DNA of 64,000 nucleotides, taken from Blumeriella jaapii. Its lineage: Eukaryota > Ascomycota > Leotiomycetes > Helotiales > Drepanopezizaceae. Made by a program: the position numbers and the translations under genes. Location of the stretch: positions 1,051,304 through 1,115,303 of the forward strand of contig VWND01000013.1 in assembly GCA_009599575.1 (NCBI GenBank), read 5' to 3'. Below are positions 49,477 through 60,084 of this stretch, piece by piece; within the stretch, counting starts at the first letter, position 1, and every line of letters begins with the position of its first letter. The notes under the pieces were generated by a model. That model saw only the letters and a list, made by a program, of their open reading frames with translations. It was not told the origin of the DNA and did no database searches.

Positions 49477-50945
49477 AATGTAGCAGAATCAAGCTTAATG
49501 CAGGTTCAAGCCCGAGATTTAGGATAACGACTCGAGTGTAGCGTTTTGCCTTTACACATGGATCTGTATGGTATGTAGTAGACTGGTCATGTCACGGAAT
49601 GCCACCCTCCTGATTTCAGGAGCGATCTTGGTCGAAGCATGGCTGTCGTGCTCAGCCGAAGGGACGATAGGAGCTCTCAGCGGAGCCTGGAAACGATGGA
49701 TTGGACTCTGTGTTTCGTGCATGTGTACCTATGTATGTAGATCTATCTAAGGAGTCTCCGTCCGTCCGGTATCAGACGGGAGATCTGCTCGAGGCGAGCG
49801 GAATAACAACAACTCCGACGATATCACGTGACTAGCCTTTGGGAATGCAGAGGAGACAATGGAAAGAACCAAGATTCTAGCACAGCAATGAATGGTACAT
49901 GTTTACCTAGCAATGGTAGGGATTAGGATGTGTCCCATCGGAATGGGCTTGATCTGAACCGATAATTTCCGCTTTTGGAAATCAAAGGCTGTGAGCTGCT
50001 AGGTGAATGGTACAATTCCACCGCACATGCTTGTCTCTTCAGATGCGTGAACTCGTCCATCACTGTCAAGGGATGACCGAGTTAGGTCCATCTGTAGAGC
50101 ACGAACGTCGCCTGGGAGGCCATATATTTATATAGTGGTGTTCGTCTCTGCATAGCTAACTAACTAAACCAATCAAAGTTTCCCTTCGTCAACCTTGGTC
50201 TTTGTCTCTTCCCTCTTTTCTATCTTGGCGTCCGTCCAATTGTCAGCTCCTGTAGCTTTCTCCGCTTGACTGGGTGGATAAGCAGATCCTTACCTACAGA
50301 CCTACCTACCTAACTACCTATCTGCCTAGGAAGACGAAGAAAAGAGAGCTTGTGAGAAGCAGGTGTTACCATGCACATCGAGCTTACTAGGTAGGTAGGT
50401 AGGTACAAGATATCTTACCTATAGTCAAGGCACCTAAAGAAGAGCTTTCTCTATCAGAGTGAAACATTAATAACGACAAGCCCTGGCGTTCCGTGTACAG
50501 CGGCTATGCCGGCCTACGGACGGGATGGGACTGGACTGCCTGTCTAGATGGAGTCTTGCCTAGGGTCGGGTGTCAGATGTGACCAGGTAGAGCTGGATAC
50601 TCGTATAAACGAGGCCGTGGCCGTGGCTCGATGTACGGATATTGGTGATGCATTCATCCATTCTTTTGCTGGTAAGGGTCCGATTCTTTTTCTCTTCAAA
50701 ATCCCTGGTACGCAAATGGGCTCTACAAAATCAACAGCGACACCTATGGTCTGACCCGAAAGGCTTCCTGTGGGAGGAAAAATACGATACCTCTTATGGC
50801 TTGATTGGGTCAGGAAGTCTTCCTGCCTGGATTCAGCAGCCAGGTCGCATTTCGCGGGCTTGTTGTAGCAGGTCTCGTACGCATGCTAGACTATCCAAGC
50901 CTTTCCCATGTCTACACATCCATCGATTCCTCTTGACATTTTCAG

Positions 50946-52000
50946 CTCCCAACCTCAACCGACACCCCCTCACCCAAAGACGGTCCCGAGATCTCCGACG
51001 CCCTGCCCATGGTCGGCCATCTCCTAGCACCGAGCAAAGAGCAAGCCAGCGTCTGCGAATCGCGGTGGCGCCGACCCGGCAGCAGAGTCTTCAAGACAGC
51101 TAGACGTCCTGCTCGAGCAAGTCCAGGAGATGGCTCGCAGCGGGACCGACAAGCCTTGCTTGCGTCTCCGCAGCCCTCGTGACGGACGAGGAGACGACGC
51201 TCGCCGGTGGTGCAGTCGGCAGTATCCATCTCTTGCTGGTCTTGGGGGGCTGAGAAACCGTGGCTGGGATCTTGACGTCCTGCTTTGGCTCGCTCTCGAC
51301 TCCAGAGGGAGGGGCAGGTCTGTCGGGAAAGAGCGTACGCAGGTATCAGGCGATGCTAGCCTGACACCAGAGAGGCGAGGAGGAGGAGGCGCCGTATTGG
51401 CAGGCGATCGCTACCGAGGCCGCAGGATGCTATCTATACGGTCTCTGTCAAATCTCTGCCCAGAAGGACTATTCGCAAGGTCGGAGGAGATGGAGCCAAC
51501 ATCACTCCCAAAACTCTGGCATTGACCGACGCCGAAGCTGCGAATCAAGGCGAAGCTGCGAATCAAGGCACGTTGCCCACCTGCCTATCTAACACGCTCC
51601 CATGCTGAGAGCGTCGTGTTGACACTGGCCTGTGATATACGTCAATCACTGCAGCCCAGATGCAGCCCATTCACATACAGCACAGCAACACTTCTGCCTC
51701 CGCGCCCGCCGTCTCCTCTCCACGGCAGCCCGACGCACTCTCAGCAGCTAGGCACCGCAACGTAGCCAGCGAGAGCGAGCCTCCGAGCACGTGCGACAGT
51801 ACGTCGAACACAGGCAGTGCAGAGCCGCACTCGACGCCAGCCGGACCACCCCTGACGCCAGCCGGACCACCCCCGGACTTCGAGGTCCGGCCTATTGCTC
51901 GCGAAGGCGCAACGCGGGCGGGAGCGCCGCCTAGCAACGTGGGCTGCTGTAGAAAGGAGTCGAAGAACAGACGTACGGAAATGCAAGTGAGGTGGTGAAG
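50946..52000 (+). pseudogene. Cryptic gene-like patch with protein-like segments in changing frames
   Basis: Several protein-like pieces follow one another on the plus strand in different frames: SPKDGPEISDALPMVGHLLA, then ESSRQLDVLLEQVQEMARSG, then LVTDEETTLAGGAVGSIHLL, then APYWQAIATEAAGCYLYGL, then RKVGGDGANITPKTLALTD, and last a frame from 51660 with DALSAARHRNVASESEPPST and repeated TPAGPP. No single set of GT-AG introns that I could find joins them, so this may be a spliced gene I cannot resolve, a gene with frame errors, or a decayed copy. Two tandem duplications (GCGAAGCTGCGAATCAAG at 51534-51568, GACGCCAGCCGGACCACC at 51832-51872) lie inside. No family is recognised. Confidence 0.3.
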
Positions 52001-53616
52001 TATGAATGAAGTGTGAAGGAAGTATGGATCAGGAGACTTCGGCTGGTGCGCTCCTTCATGCAGCAGCAGCAGCTAGCTAGCTGGCTGGCTGGCCTTGCAT
52101 GCATCGATGAGACTGGTGGGTGGGAGCTGAAGTCAAACTGAATTCGGCCCCCAACACGTACTGTACTGTACTGTATGTATGTATGTATGTACCATGTACA
52201 TGTATAGGTATGTATACGCACACACAGCTACATTCTCAGCATGACTACGGCGTCAGCACTGTACTGTACTTCACCTCGATTCCTCGCGACAGCCACTGAC
52301 CTTCCACCCACACAGTCTTCTCGCTCCTCTCGCTCCTCTCCCACACGCATCCCCTTTTCCTCGCCTCACCCAGACACCCGTATCAGATACCAACCTGATA
52401 GAAGCACCTAAAGTACAGAGACACATACCGGCCCCGAGCAGAAAGAAGCATTAGCGCCGCGCTAGACACGCTAAAGATCACGACGTGCAACAAAAAGGGC
52501 AGAGGCGCACCGGAAAGCATGCGTCTGCTAGGCAGGGATGCGATGCCCGCCCATACCCGCCAGCTCGCCCGGCGTGGAAAGTCGAGTGGGATCTTCAAGG
52601 GTTTGTTTTGGGGGGGTGGGTTGGTTTTGGCGATGGGGACGGCCGTCGTTTCGTCGCTTAACCTGAACGAACGGCGGCGGGCATGCTTTTGTTTGGCGAT
52701 GGAGACGGACGGAGACGGAGGCGGAGGCGGAAGCGGAGGCGGAAGCGGAAGCGGAGGCGGAGGCGGAGAATCTTCTCTATCTATTTTTAGCCGCGCAGAA
52801 CGAAGTCGGTTTGGCCGGTTCCGTAGCCGAGGTGGAAGGACAGGCGCTTTCCGTTTGGGGGGTCCTGAGCGATTGGGTTCTGCGGGTGAATGTTGGCTCT
52901 TTTCTTTTTCTTTTTCTTTTCTCTCTCCTCTCTCTCCTCTCTCTCCTCTTTCCTCTCTCCTCTCTTGTCTCTTCTATCTCTTGCTTGCCCTGATCTGTAT
53001 GTAGCTATGGCTTGGAGATGCCGTTTGCGGACAGGTGGCGCCGTGCGTCGATGGTGCTTTTTCCGTCATTCGTGATGCCATCAGAAAACAAAGAGATCCG
53101 GGATTCTGAAGATGGTAGCTCAGGTGCATCAGCTCGCTGGCATCTTACAGTACCGATGCACCGATTCCAGGCTGCGAGTTTGTACTTGACTCACGGCACA
53201 ATCGCTTTCTTTCACGAGCTGGGCACGGGACACGAGCGTTCGAGTCAGCGAGTGCACAAAGAGATGGCGCCCCCGGATTCGGACGAGTCGACGGCGATGA
53301 AGAAGTAGCGGATGGGATTATGGTGAGGGGATGCGAGCACGTACGCCGCCCGCGATTCCCTGAAGTGGTTGTTGTCCATGCTGGCTGGCGCTATTTGGCT
53401 GATGAGTTGGGGTGAAGTCAAGCAGACTCATAGCACGTCGCAGCAGCTGTTTACTCACCTCGCTTAGCTTCGCTTCGCATCGCACCTCATCACAAATCTC
53501 TCACACGCACACATCTCGTGTATACATAGCCAGCTAGCTGCTTGGGAAGTATAAGAGGCCAACACGTCTCCTCCGTCGTCTCCTCGCGGAGAGGGTCCGT
53601 CGCGCTGGGAGAACAG
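52001..53616. other. Intergenic with simple repeats
   Basis: It contains CTAGCTGGCTGG (52075-52092), GTACTGTACTGTATG repeats (52157-52195), a GGAGGCGGAAGC run (52705-52770) and a TTTTCTTT/CTCTCCTCT run (52900-52965). A minus-strand frame at 52383-52598 holds a hydrophobic stretch (PLPFLLHVVIFSVSSAALML) but no reliable gene model. Confidence 0.45.
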
Positions 53617-54689
53617 ATGAAGATCACACACACCACCTTCGACCGAGCGCAAAAGCAAGAGCAAGCGCAAGACTCGGTCCCCGGGATCCGAGAACGGGCC
53701 TCGATAGCCTCCGTCAAGGTCCGCGACTGGGCGGCCAAACGGCTGTCGCGAAGCTCAGACCTGTCGCCGCAACTGTCGTCTCGTCGAGGAGATGACGAGA
53801 GGCCGGCGATGATGTGGCCACGCTTCGACGAACCCAAGTCTGCGGTCGACCTCCCCGAGATGAACGCCTCCCTCGCCCGGCAGCTGCACCTGGAAGAGGA
53901 GAGGAAGCACGCCGCGAGAGCAGCGACAGCGGCACGTTCGCGTGGGGGGGGCTACCTCCCGACGATGCGGCCGCCGCCCGGGAGGCCGACGTCCTCGACG
54001 TCCAGACCAAGCGCGCGTCGCGCTGCCGCGCCGAAAGCAGCCAAGCTAGCCGAGCGGGTCAAGGAGAAGCTGAAGCGGAGAGCGGTGCCAGCAGAGGGGG
54101 AGCGGCAGGGCGAGACGGCGGCACTGGGTGGTGGCAGGATGAGCGAGATCTACACCTTGCGCCAGGCGATGCAGGAGGGCAAGCTGGAGCGCGTGGTCCC
54201 GCCGCTGCAGGCCAGGGCCCCGATTGGCACCGTGAGGGGGAGGAGAGCGCCGCCGCCACCGTTCCCGGAATGGCAACCGCTGAGCATCAGGCCGAGAGCA
54301 GACGTGCAGCTCACCGACAACGGGGGTGGGCTACACGTGAGGAGTCATCGGCATCAGTCGCAGGACTGCTCGAGGCCGGGTGTTAGGGGGGGAGCGGACG
54401 CGACGGCGAAGATGGCGCGCGGAGCGGGCCTTGAAGAGGAGGCTCCAGGAGCAGCAGAGGAAGGTGTGGACGTGACCTCGTCGCCGGGTCGAAGAGTCTT
54501 CCGCCGGTGGTCTGCTACGTTGGGGCCACGGAGGTGCCGGTGGCAGTGGAGGGGGAGGTCGAGGGCGAGGACGAGGAGAGCGGGCAGCGACGGCACTCGG
54601 CCTTCTACGCCTTCTGGGATGAGGTGCTGAGGGATCACGGCCATGACCATGGGCTGCTGGGGCGCGGCGGCGAGGGGAGGGCGGAGTGA
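53617..54689 (+). CDS. Arg/Ala-rich protein of unknown function (frame uncertain in the 3' half)
   Basis: Starting at MKITHTTFDRAQKQEQAQD (an upstream in-frame ATG lies at 53542), the frame reads ASIASVKVRDWAAKRLSRSS, WPRFDEPKSAVDLPEMNASL, LARQLHLEEERKHAARAA, AAKLAERVKEKLKRRAVPAE, and MSEIYTLRQAMQEGKLERVV, then PPPPFPEWQPLSI. After about 54350 the better-looking sequence moves to other frames: RALKRRLQEQQRKV, then PPVVCYVGATEVPVAVEGEV and RRHSAFYAFWDEVLRDHG up to a stop at 54689. The overall shift equals one missing base, as in several other genes of this window. It is predicted basic, partly coiled-coil, with no membrane segment or signal peptide. No family is recognised. Confidence 0.5.
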
Positions 54690-55462
54690 TGCTTTTCCCT
54701 TCAGGCGAGCTAGATGCAGGATGTCAGTGGGGAGGGACCTAGGTGGTTTTCCCACTCACTTATCTACGAGGTGATTCTCTTTCTTCCGTCTGTCTGTCTG
54801 TCTGAATGTCGGACGTGGATGAGTGCATAGAAGAGGTAGGCCCGTGGAACGGCGTGATATCGCAGCGAGATCCACAAACAAGGCCACGAAGAAAAGAAAG
54901 AAACAAGCAAGCAAGCAAACAAACAAACAAACGTAAAGGAAGAAGGATGAATTAACAACCAACCAACCAACCAACCACCCAACATCCGAGCTTCTCCTCT
55001 CCCTTCCACGGATCAGTCCGCTCGCGCTAACATGGGATTCTGAAGCTGATGGATCAGTGTTGGGAGGTAGGTAGGCAGGCGGGCAGATGGGTGCTTTTTA
55101 GACCGTGAAACCATTTTTGATTTCCATCCCGATCCTTGCTTTCCCAACCATCGTGTGGAGCGAGCATGTCGTAACACGCGGGTGAGAAGAGAACCGTAGG
55201 TGGGGGAAGAGGAAAGCGTGCGCGGTGTGTTTGCGGGTGCCCCAGGCATGCATACACAGAATTGGGTATAGATGTGAGAATTCGTAGGGGAGGGTAGGAA
55301 CAAGAAAAAGCGCGCTTAAGCCGGGGGTACACATGTATTCTCAAATTTTCATCCGCAAGTAGATAGGTCCACACTGTGTCTCTCAAGCAAACTGTCTTCC
55401 CCGTCGCTTGATCTTCTGTCCCCTCTCATGCCACCCCTCGCCTCTCATGCCATCCCCCTCAC
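54690..55462. other. Intergenic between convergent genes
   Basis: About 770 bases with TCTGTCTG, CAAGCAAGCAAACAAAC and CCAACCAACC runs (54790-54975). No gene is supported. Confidence 0.5.
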
Positions 55463-56968
55463 TCAGAGAAGATACCTGTAATCCGGACTCAAATCGCCCA
55501 GCTCCGTCTTCTCGTGCTCACGCAGACCCACGTCGATCGGCGCCCTGTCCCGCTTCCTGTTCTCCCACACCACGGCGGCGGCATAGGCACAGCAACTCGC
55601 AGCACTCAAGCACAAAAATGCGAGACAGATACCAAAGCCCTTCCGAAATTCCGGGGCGTCGTCCGGGAGGAAGGCATACGTGGCGATGATGCCCCCGATG
55701 TTGCCAAAGCCCACCTGCCACGCGGAGCCGACGGCGCGCCGGTGGTGCCCGCCCAGGTTCATGTTGAACCAGCAGACGATGACGGGCATGGCCGAGTAGG
55801 CGCCCATGGCGACGAGGAAGAGACCGAGGTACTGCACGTCGGGGTTGTGATGGACGGTGAGCTGGATGGCGAAGCCGACGACGGCGATGGCGATGGGCGC
55901 GAGCGCGAACGCGAAGCGGTGGCGCGCAAAGTCGGAGCAGGCGGCGATGAGCATAGAGAAGGCGAAGGCGCAGGCCCAGGGCGGCACGCTGTGCAGCTGC
56001 GTCTGGATGGGTGAGTAGCCGTACGTGCCGATGATGCCCGGCGCGAAGTAGGCGTAGCCGTACGCCGGCACGACCATGCCGAAGTACATGAGGCCGCCGA
56101 GGAAGATCTTGACGTCCCGGAAGACGCGGCCGACGTCGCGCAAGGTGATCTGGCGTTCCGCAGCCGAGCGGCCCTGGTCGGCTTGCAGCCGGGCTTTGAC
56201 GAATGCGCGCTCGGGGCCGGAGAGCCATCGCGCGTCCTCGGGGAAGGAGGGCAGGAGGAAGAAGAGGAGCAGGGCGACGACGCAGGTCAGCGTTCCTTCG
56301 AGGATGAAGATCCATCTCCACGCCGGATAGCCCCTCACGTAGTCCATCTTCCCGATGGCGGACGCGAGGAGGCCCCCGAAGGCGCCGGCGAGCGAGGTGC
56401 TGCTGAAGAAGAAGGAGTAGCGCTTCTGCGCTTCGCTGCGCTTGTACCACATGCCGATCAGATAGAAGCAGCCGGGGAACATGCCGGCTTCGAAGACGCC
56501 GAGGAAGAATCGACAGGCGAGGAGACCGCCATAGTTCGACACCAGACCTTGGCAGATGGATGCGACGCCGAACATGAACATGCAGCCCGCGAGCCAGACG
56601 CGCGGACTCAACCGCTTCAGGAGGAGATTGGAGGGGATCTCGAACAGGATGTAGGGCACGAAGAAGATGGTGAGGGCCGTGTTGTATTCGGTGCTTTGGA
56701 GCTTTAAATCGGCCGCCAGGCCGAACTGCTTGGCGTTGGCGATGCTGACTCGGTCGAGAAAGGCGAGCAGATAGAGGATGCAGAGGATAGGGATGACTCG
56801 CACGTCGATTCTGCGCATCAGTTTCTTCTCGGTCGTGTGAGGCGGGCAGACGGCGTGGAGATGGTCGTCATGGTGGACGTTGGCATCGTCGTGCGCACTC
56901 GATCTGCTCTCGTAGCCCGGCTCCGCGTCTCCGGGGCGGCTGGGAGAGATCTGCTTCACGTCTGCCAT
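55463..56968 (-). CDS. MFS transporter, anion:cation symporter (Dal5/allantoate permease-like) family
   Basis: A plasma membrane secondary transporter of the ACS family, which carries organic anions such as allantoate, nicotinate, pantothenate or similar vitamins and nitrogen sources. Intronless, 501 residues. Seen: a hydrophilic His/Asp-rich N-terminus (1-48), EKKLMRRIDVRVIPILCILY opening the first membrane span, LLAFLDRVSIANAK typical of the family, then RFFLGVFEAGMFPGCFYLIG and FFSSTSLAGAFGGLLASAIG, and WRWIFILEGTLT before the central loop, followed by six more spans. The C-terminus is short and cytosolic. The substrate cannot be assigned from the sequence. GC content is high, with no frame break. 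Its upstream side faces the minisatellite interval. Confidence 0.93.
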   Translation of the reverse strand: MADVKQISPSRPGDAEPGYESRSSAHDDANVHHDDHLHAVCPPHTTEKKLMRRIDVRVIPILCILYLLAFLDRVSIANAKQFGLAADLKLQSTEYNTALTIFFVPYILFEIPSNLLLKRLSPRVWLAGCMFMFGVASICQGLVSNYGGLLACRFFLGVFEAGMFPGCFYLIGMWYKRSEAQKRYSFFFSSTSLAGAFGGLLASAIGKMDYVRGYPAWRWIFILEGTLTCVVALLLFFLLPSFPEDARWLSGPERAFVKARLQADQGRSAAERQITLRDVGRVFRDVKIFLGGLMYFGMVVPAYGYAYFAPGIIGTYGYSPIQTQLHSVPPWACAFAFSMLIAACSDFARHRFAFALAPIAIAVVGFAIQLTVHHNPDVQYLGLFLVAMGAYSAMPVIVCWFNMNLGGHHRRAVGSAWQVGFGNIGGIIATYAFLPDDAPEFRKGFGICLAFLCLSAASCCAYAAAVVWENRKRDRAPIDVGLREHEKTELGDLSPDYRYLL

Positions 56969-57529
56969 GTTGTGGCAAGTAAGTGAACGTGTGTTTTAGC
57001 TGGCGCCACAAGGAGTCTTGTGTTGCGCACTTTTGGTCCCGAACTCCCACATTTTGAGTCGGGATGGAGGGTGGAGGGTGGATGGAGGATTCATTGCCTG
57101 CTGCCGATGGTGAAGCTTATCCCAGCTACAATAGGAAGGTCGGTCGTGTAGGCACAGCGCATGGCTGTCGTGCCCATCCGGCAGAGGGTGAAATGTGGGG
57201 TGTGATGATGTCGTTCTATCGAATGTCTTGTCTACTGCTGGATGTAGCCAAAGGAGTGAAAGGAATGAAAGGAGTGAAGGAGTGAAAAGAGGAGAAAGAT
57301 TGTAGATTTACAAGTTTGTACAGAAGCGGACAAGACAGGACAGGACCGGGCAGGACAAGTGCGCCAGCCAAGCTAGCGCTAGCGCGGAGTGGCAGGTGAC
57401 TTGGAGTCACGTGTCTGATTAGATCGTGTACAGTGTACTGTATAGAGTATGTACAGTACAGTACTGTCGGCTCGAGACGTTGACATCATCAAGCAAGCTA
57501 CAATACAGTAGATAGCTAAAGTAGATAGC

Positions 57530-58196
57530 TACTGTCAATACATACTGTCAATACTTACTGTCAATACTTACTGTCAATACTTACTGTCAATACTTACTGT
57601 CGATACTTACTGTCAATATCTACTGTTAATACTAATTGTCAATACTTCTGTCGATACTTACTGTCGATACTTACAGTACTGTCAATACCTACTGTTAATA
57701 CCTACTGTCAATACTTACTGTCGATACTTACTGTTAATACTTACTGTTAATACTTACTGTCGATACTTACTGTCAATATATACTGTTATTACTAACTGTC
57801 AATACTTCTGTCGATACTTACTGTCGATACTTTACCTACCTACTGTCGATACATACTGTCGATACCTACTGTCAATATATACTGTTATTACTAACTGTCA
57901 ATACTTCTGTCGATACTTACTGTCGATACTTTACCTACCTACTGTCGATACATACTGTCGATACCTACTGTCTATACCTACTGTCGATACTTACTGTACT
58001 ACTTACTGCTTTACTTACTGCTTTACTTACTGCTTACTTACTGTATACTTACTATATACTTACTGTATACTTACTGTATACTTACTGTATACTTACTGCT
58101 TTACTTACTTACTGTATACTTACTATATACTTACTGTATACTTACTGTATTACTTACTGCTTTACTTACTGTATACCTACTGTATTACCTACTGTA
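57530..58196 (+). repeat. 13-nt minisatellite with a 99-nt higher-order repeat
   Basis: The basic unit is GTCAATACTTACT, varying as GTCGATACTTACT, GTTAATACTTACT and GTCAATATATACT. From 57772 a 99-nt block is repeated at 57871 with the same order of variants, including the shortened AATACTTCT copies and the inserted TTTACCTACCTACT. From about 57995 the array shifts to 9-12-nt units (TACTTACTGTATA, TTTACTTACTGC). No coding potential. Confidence 0.93.
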
Positions 58197-59295
58197 CTGT
58201 ACATACAGTCCACACAGCTCCTGCTACTGGCAGCGGCAGCGGCAGCGGCAGCGGCAGCGGCAACATTGTGCGTCCAGCAGTTACCGTACAGCGACGATCT
58301 CCACGCCGTCGCCGTCATCGGCTGTAGGCCGTCGACCTATGTACTGTACAAGACAGTACGTATGTACAGAAGTACAATACCGATCACGAATCACATCCTC
58401 CGTGCTGTGCGATGTGGGCAGGGTGAGATGCGGATGTTCGCGACGAACCACGTGCTGGGCATTTGGCTATGATATGTGTCAGACCGGGTCGAGGATTTGT
58501 GAAGATTTGAAGTTGCTCTCTTAGAGTACAGTACGGTCAGGACAAACGGTCAGTACAATAGCTTACAGTACCTACTGTACCTACCTAGATACATACCGAT
58601 CGCACATGATTTGTCAGCCCGAGCTCGAGAATCAATGCGAGTGCGGCACGAGTCATTCTTGGAATGCCCGAATGCCCGCCAGTCCCCGACTGCTGATGTG
58701 CAGTACAGCACAGCACAGCACCGCACCGGAGGTCGAGATCTCGAAACGCTGGACGGTGGATAAAAATATCTCTCGTCGTTCGCAACACGGTGGCTTGTTT
58801 TGCTTTTCGTCATGTTTGATGGTACGGGAGAGCACAGGAGAGCAGAGCAGAGTAGAGTAGAGTTTCGCCGAAACGTATCTCGGTACGACTGCGGCTGGTC
58901 GTCCTGTGTTGTCGAGCACCGAGGCGGGAGCCGACTCTCAGACCTCGACGTCACATGACCGGGGATTACGGTCAGATCGTGTCGATATCATCCAGGACCG
59001 TACCGTAGATACAGCACGGTATATACAGAACGGTATATACCGAACAGGACATGCAGAAAAGTACAAACTGTACTGCACTGTAAATTCGGATTCGACTCTC
59101 AGCTTCGTACAGGATGTCCGGTATATACAGTACAGTACATATATACAGCACACACATACCTACCTTCCAAGACTCTTCGCTACGACCCCCAACTCCCGAG
59201 CCAGCGAGTAATGCGAGATGGGCCAGGGGCGAGAGTGACATCAGGTGCGAGAAGGTGAAGCGTCGTCAGGAATTACTCGAACTAGGCGTGGATTG

Positions 59296-59390
59296 GATTG
59301 TGGTGTAGTGTGATGTAGTGTGGTGTAGTATGGTGTAGTATGGTGTAGTATGGTGTAGTGTGGCGTAGTATGGTATAGTGTCGTGTCGTG
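59296..59390 (+). repeat. TATGGTGTAG tandem repeat
   Basis: About nine copies of the 10-nt unit TATGGTGTAG and its variants (TGTGATGTAG, TGTGGCGTAG), ending in GTGTCGTGTCGTG. Confidence 0.85.
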
Positions 59391-60084
59391 TCTGGACTGT
59401 AATGTACTGAAAATACTGACTGTCTGTACTGCGCTCACGGTAGCCAAGTTTTCCGTAACTTCGTCAAGCAGAGAATAGCCCAAACGCCGAGGGCCGGGGC
59501 CAGTCCGGCAGCCCACGAACCTCAGGCGCAAAGCAGCGGCGAACACCCTCATCCCAACCACAACCACCACGACCACAACCACGACCACCACCACATCGAC
59601 ATTCACATTCACATCCACCTCCACCTCCACTACCACCACCACCAGATACACCACCACCACCACCACCACCACCACATCCACTACTACCACCTCGCCATTT
59701 CGACCCCCCACCACCGACCCCCGACCTCTTCCCTTCCACCTCCACTTCGACCATCCCCTGGGCCCTGACACTGATACTATTCACGACCCCCATCACGGCC
59801 ACGATCACGACGATACTCACACACGCCCACGCCCACGCACACGCTCACGCTCACGCTCACCCACACCCACACGCACACTCGCACCCACCCCCACCGCCAC
59901 CGACGACAGGCCTCTGCGGTTCCGACCACGCCTGGGAATTCGAGCCCCCTCTCCCACGATCGTTGCCGACGGTAAACGTTGTCGGTCGTCGGAACGTACA
60001 TGCCAGCACTGCGTCAAGCGTAGGGCCATCAGGGCGGGGCCTCTTCGCACCACGACGTCGAAGCGATCGTGGTCTTCGACTACC

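Larger units (their letters stand above)
42834..50940. other. 8 kb gene-poor interval rich in simple repeats
   Basis: I can support no gene here. Contents: GTACAGTACTGTAC-type runs (43828-43862, 44310-44355, 44577-44780, 45778-45850, 46528-46550), G runs at 47055-47073 (19 G) and 49448-49476 (29 G), ACCTACCTACC-type tetranucleotides at 49046-49070 and 50300-50330 with GGTA at 50390-50402, and a tandem duplication of CTGGAAAAGGCTGTGCGGGT at 48867-48910. The stretch at about 47340-48830 is AT-richer than its surroundings, with only short frames. Confidence 0.5.
56969..60084. other. 3.1 kb interval dominated by minisatellite and simple repeats
   Basis: It holds the MFS promoter, a GTAC run (57428-57465), the 13-nt array (listed separately), a GGCAGC run (58229-58262), TAC/GTA-rich runs (58528-58590, 59010-59155), a TGGTGTAGTA run (59296-59380) and long CCACCA and CTCACGCCCACG runs (59555-59900). 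The frames in the last part are low-complexity. A CCACCA-rich frame just upstream could belong to the 5' end of the F-box gene, but I do not support it. Confidence 0.5.

Noticed and set aside
49500..49525. GGTTCAAGCCC resembling a tRNA B box
   Set aside because: The T-arm pairing fails and there is no upstream anticodon arm.
50946..51260. Cytochrome P450 fragment
   Set aside because: SGTDKP followed by LAGGAVGS is loosely like the I-helix region of a P450, but there is no AGxxT motif, no ExxR and no heme-binding Cys loop.
53814..54386. Alternative frame starting MATLRRTQVC as the real protein
   Set aside because: The frame from 53617 has better charged-helix segments (AAKLAERVKEKLKRR, MSEIYTLRQAMQEG). 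The alternative is mostly Ala/Gly/Arg from GC-rich codons, though a short exchange of frames near the G run at 53945 cannot be excluded.
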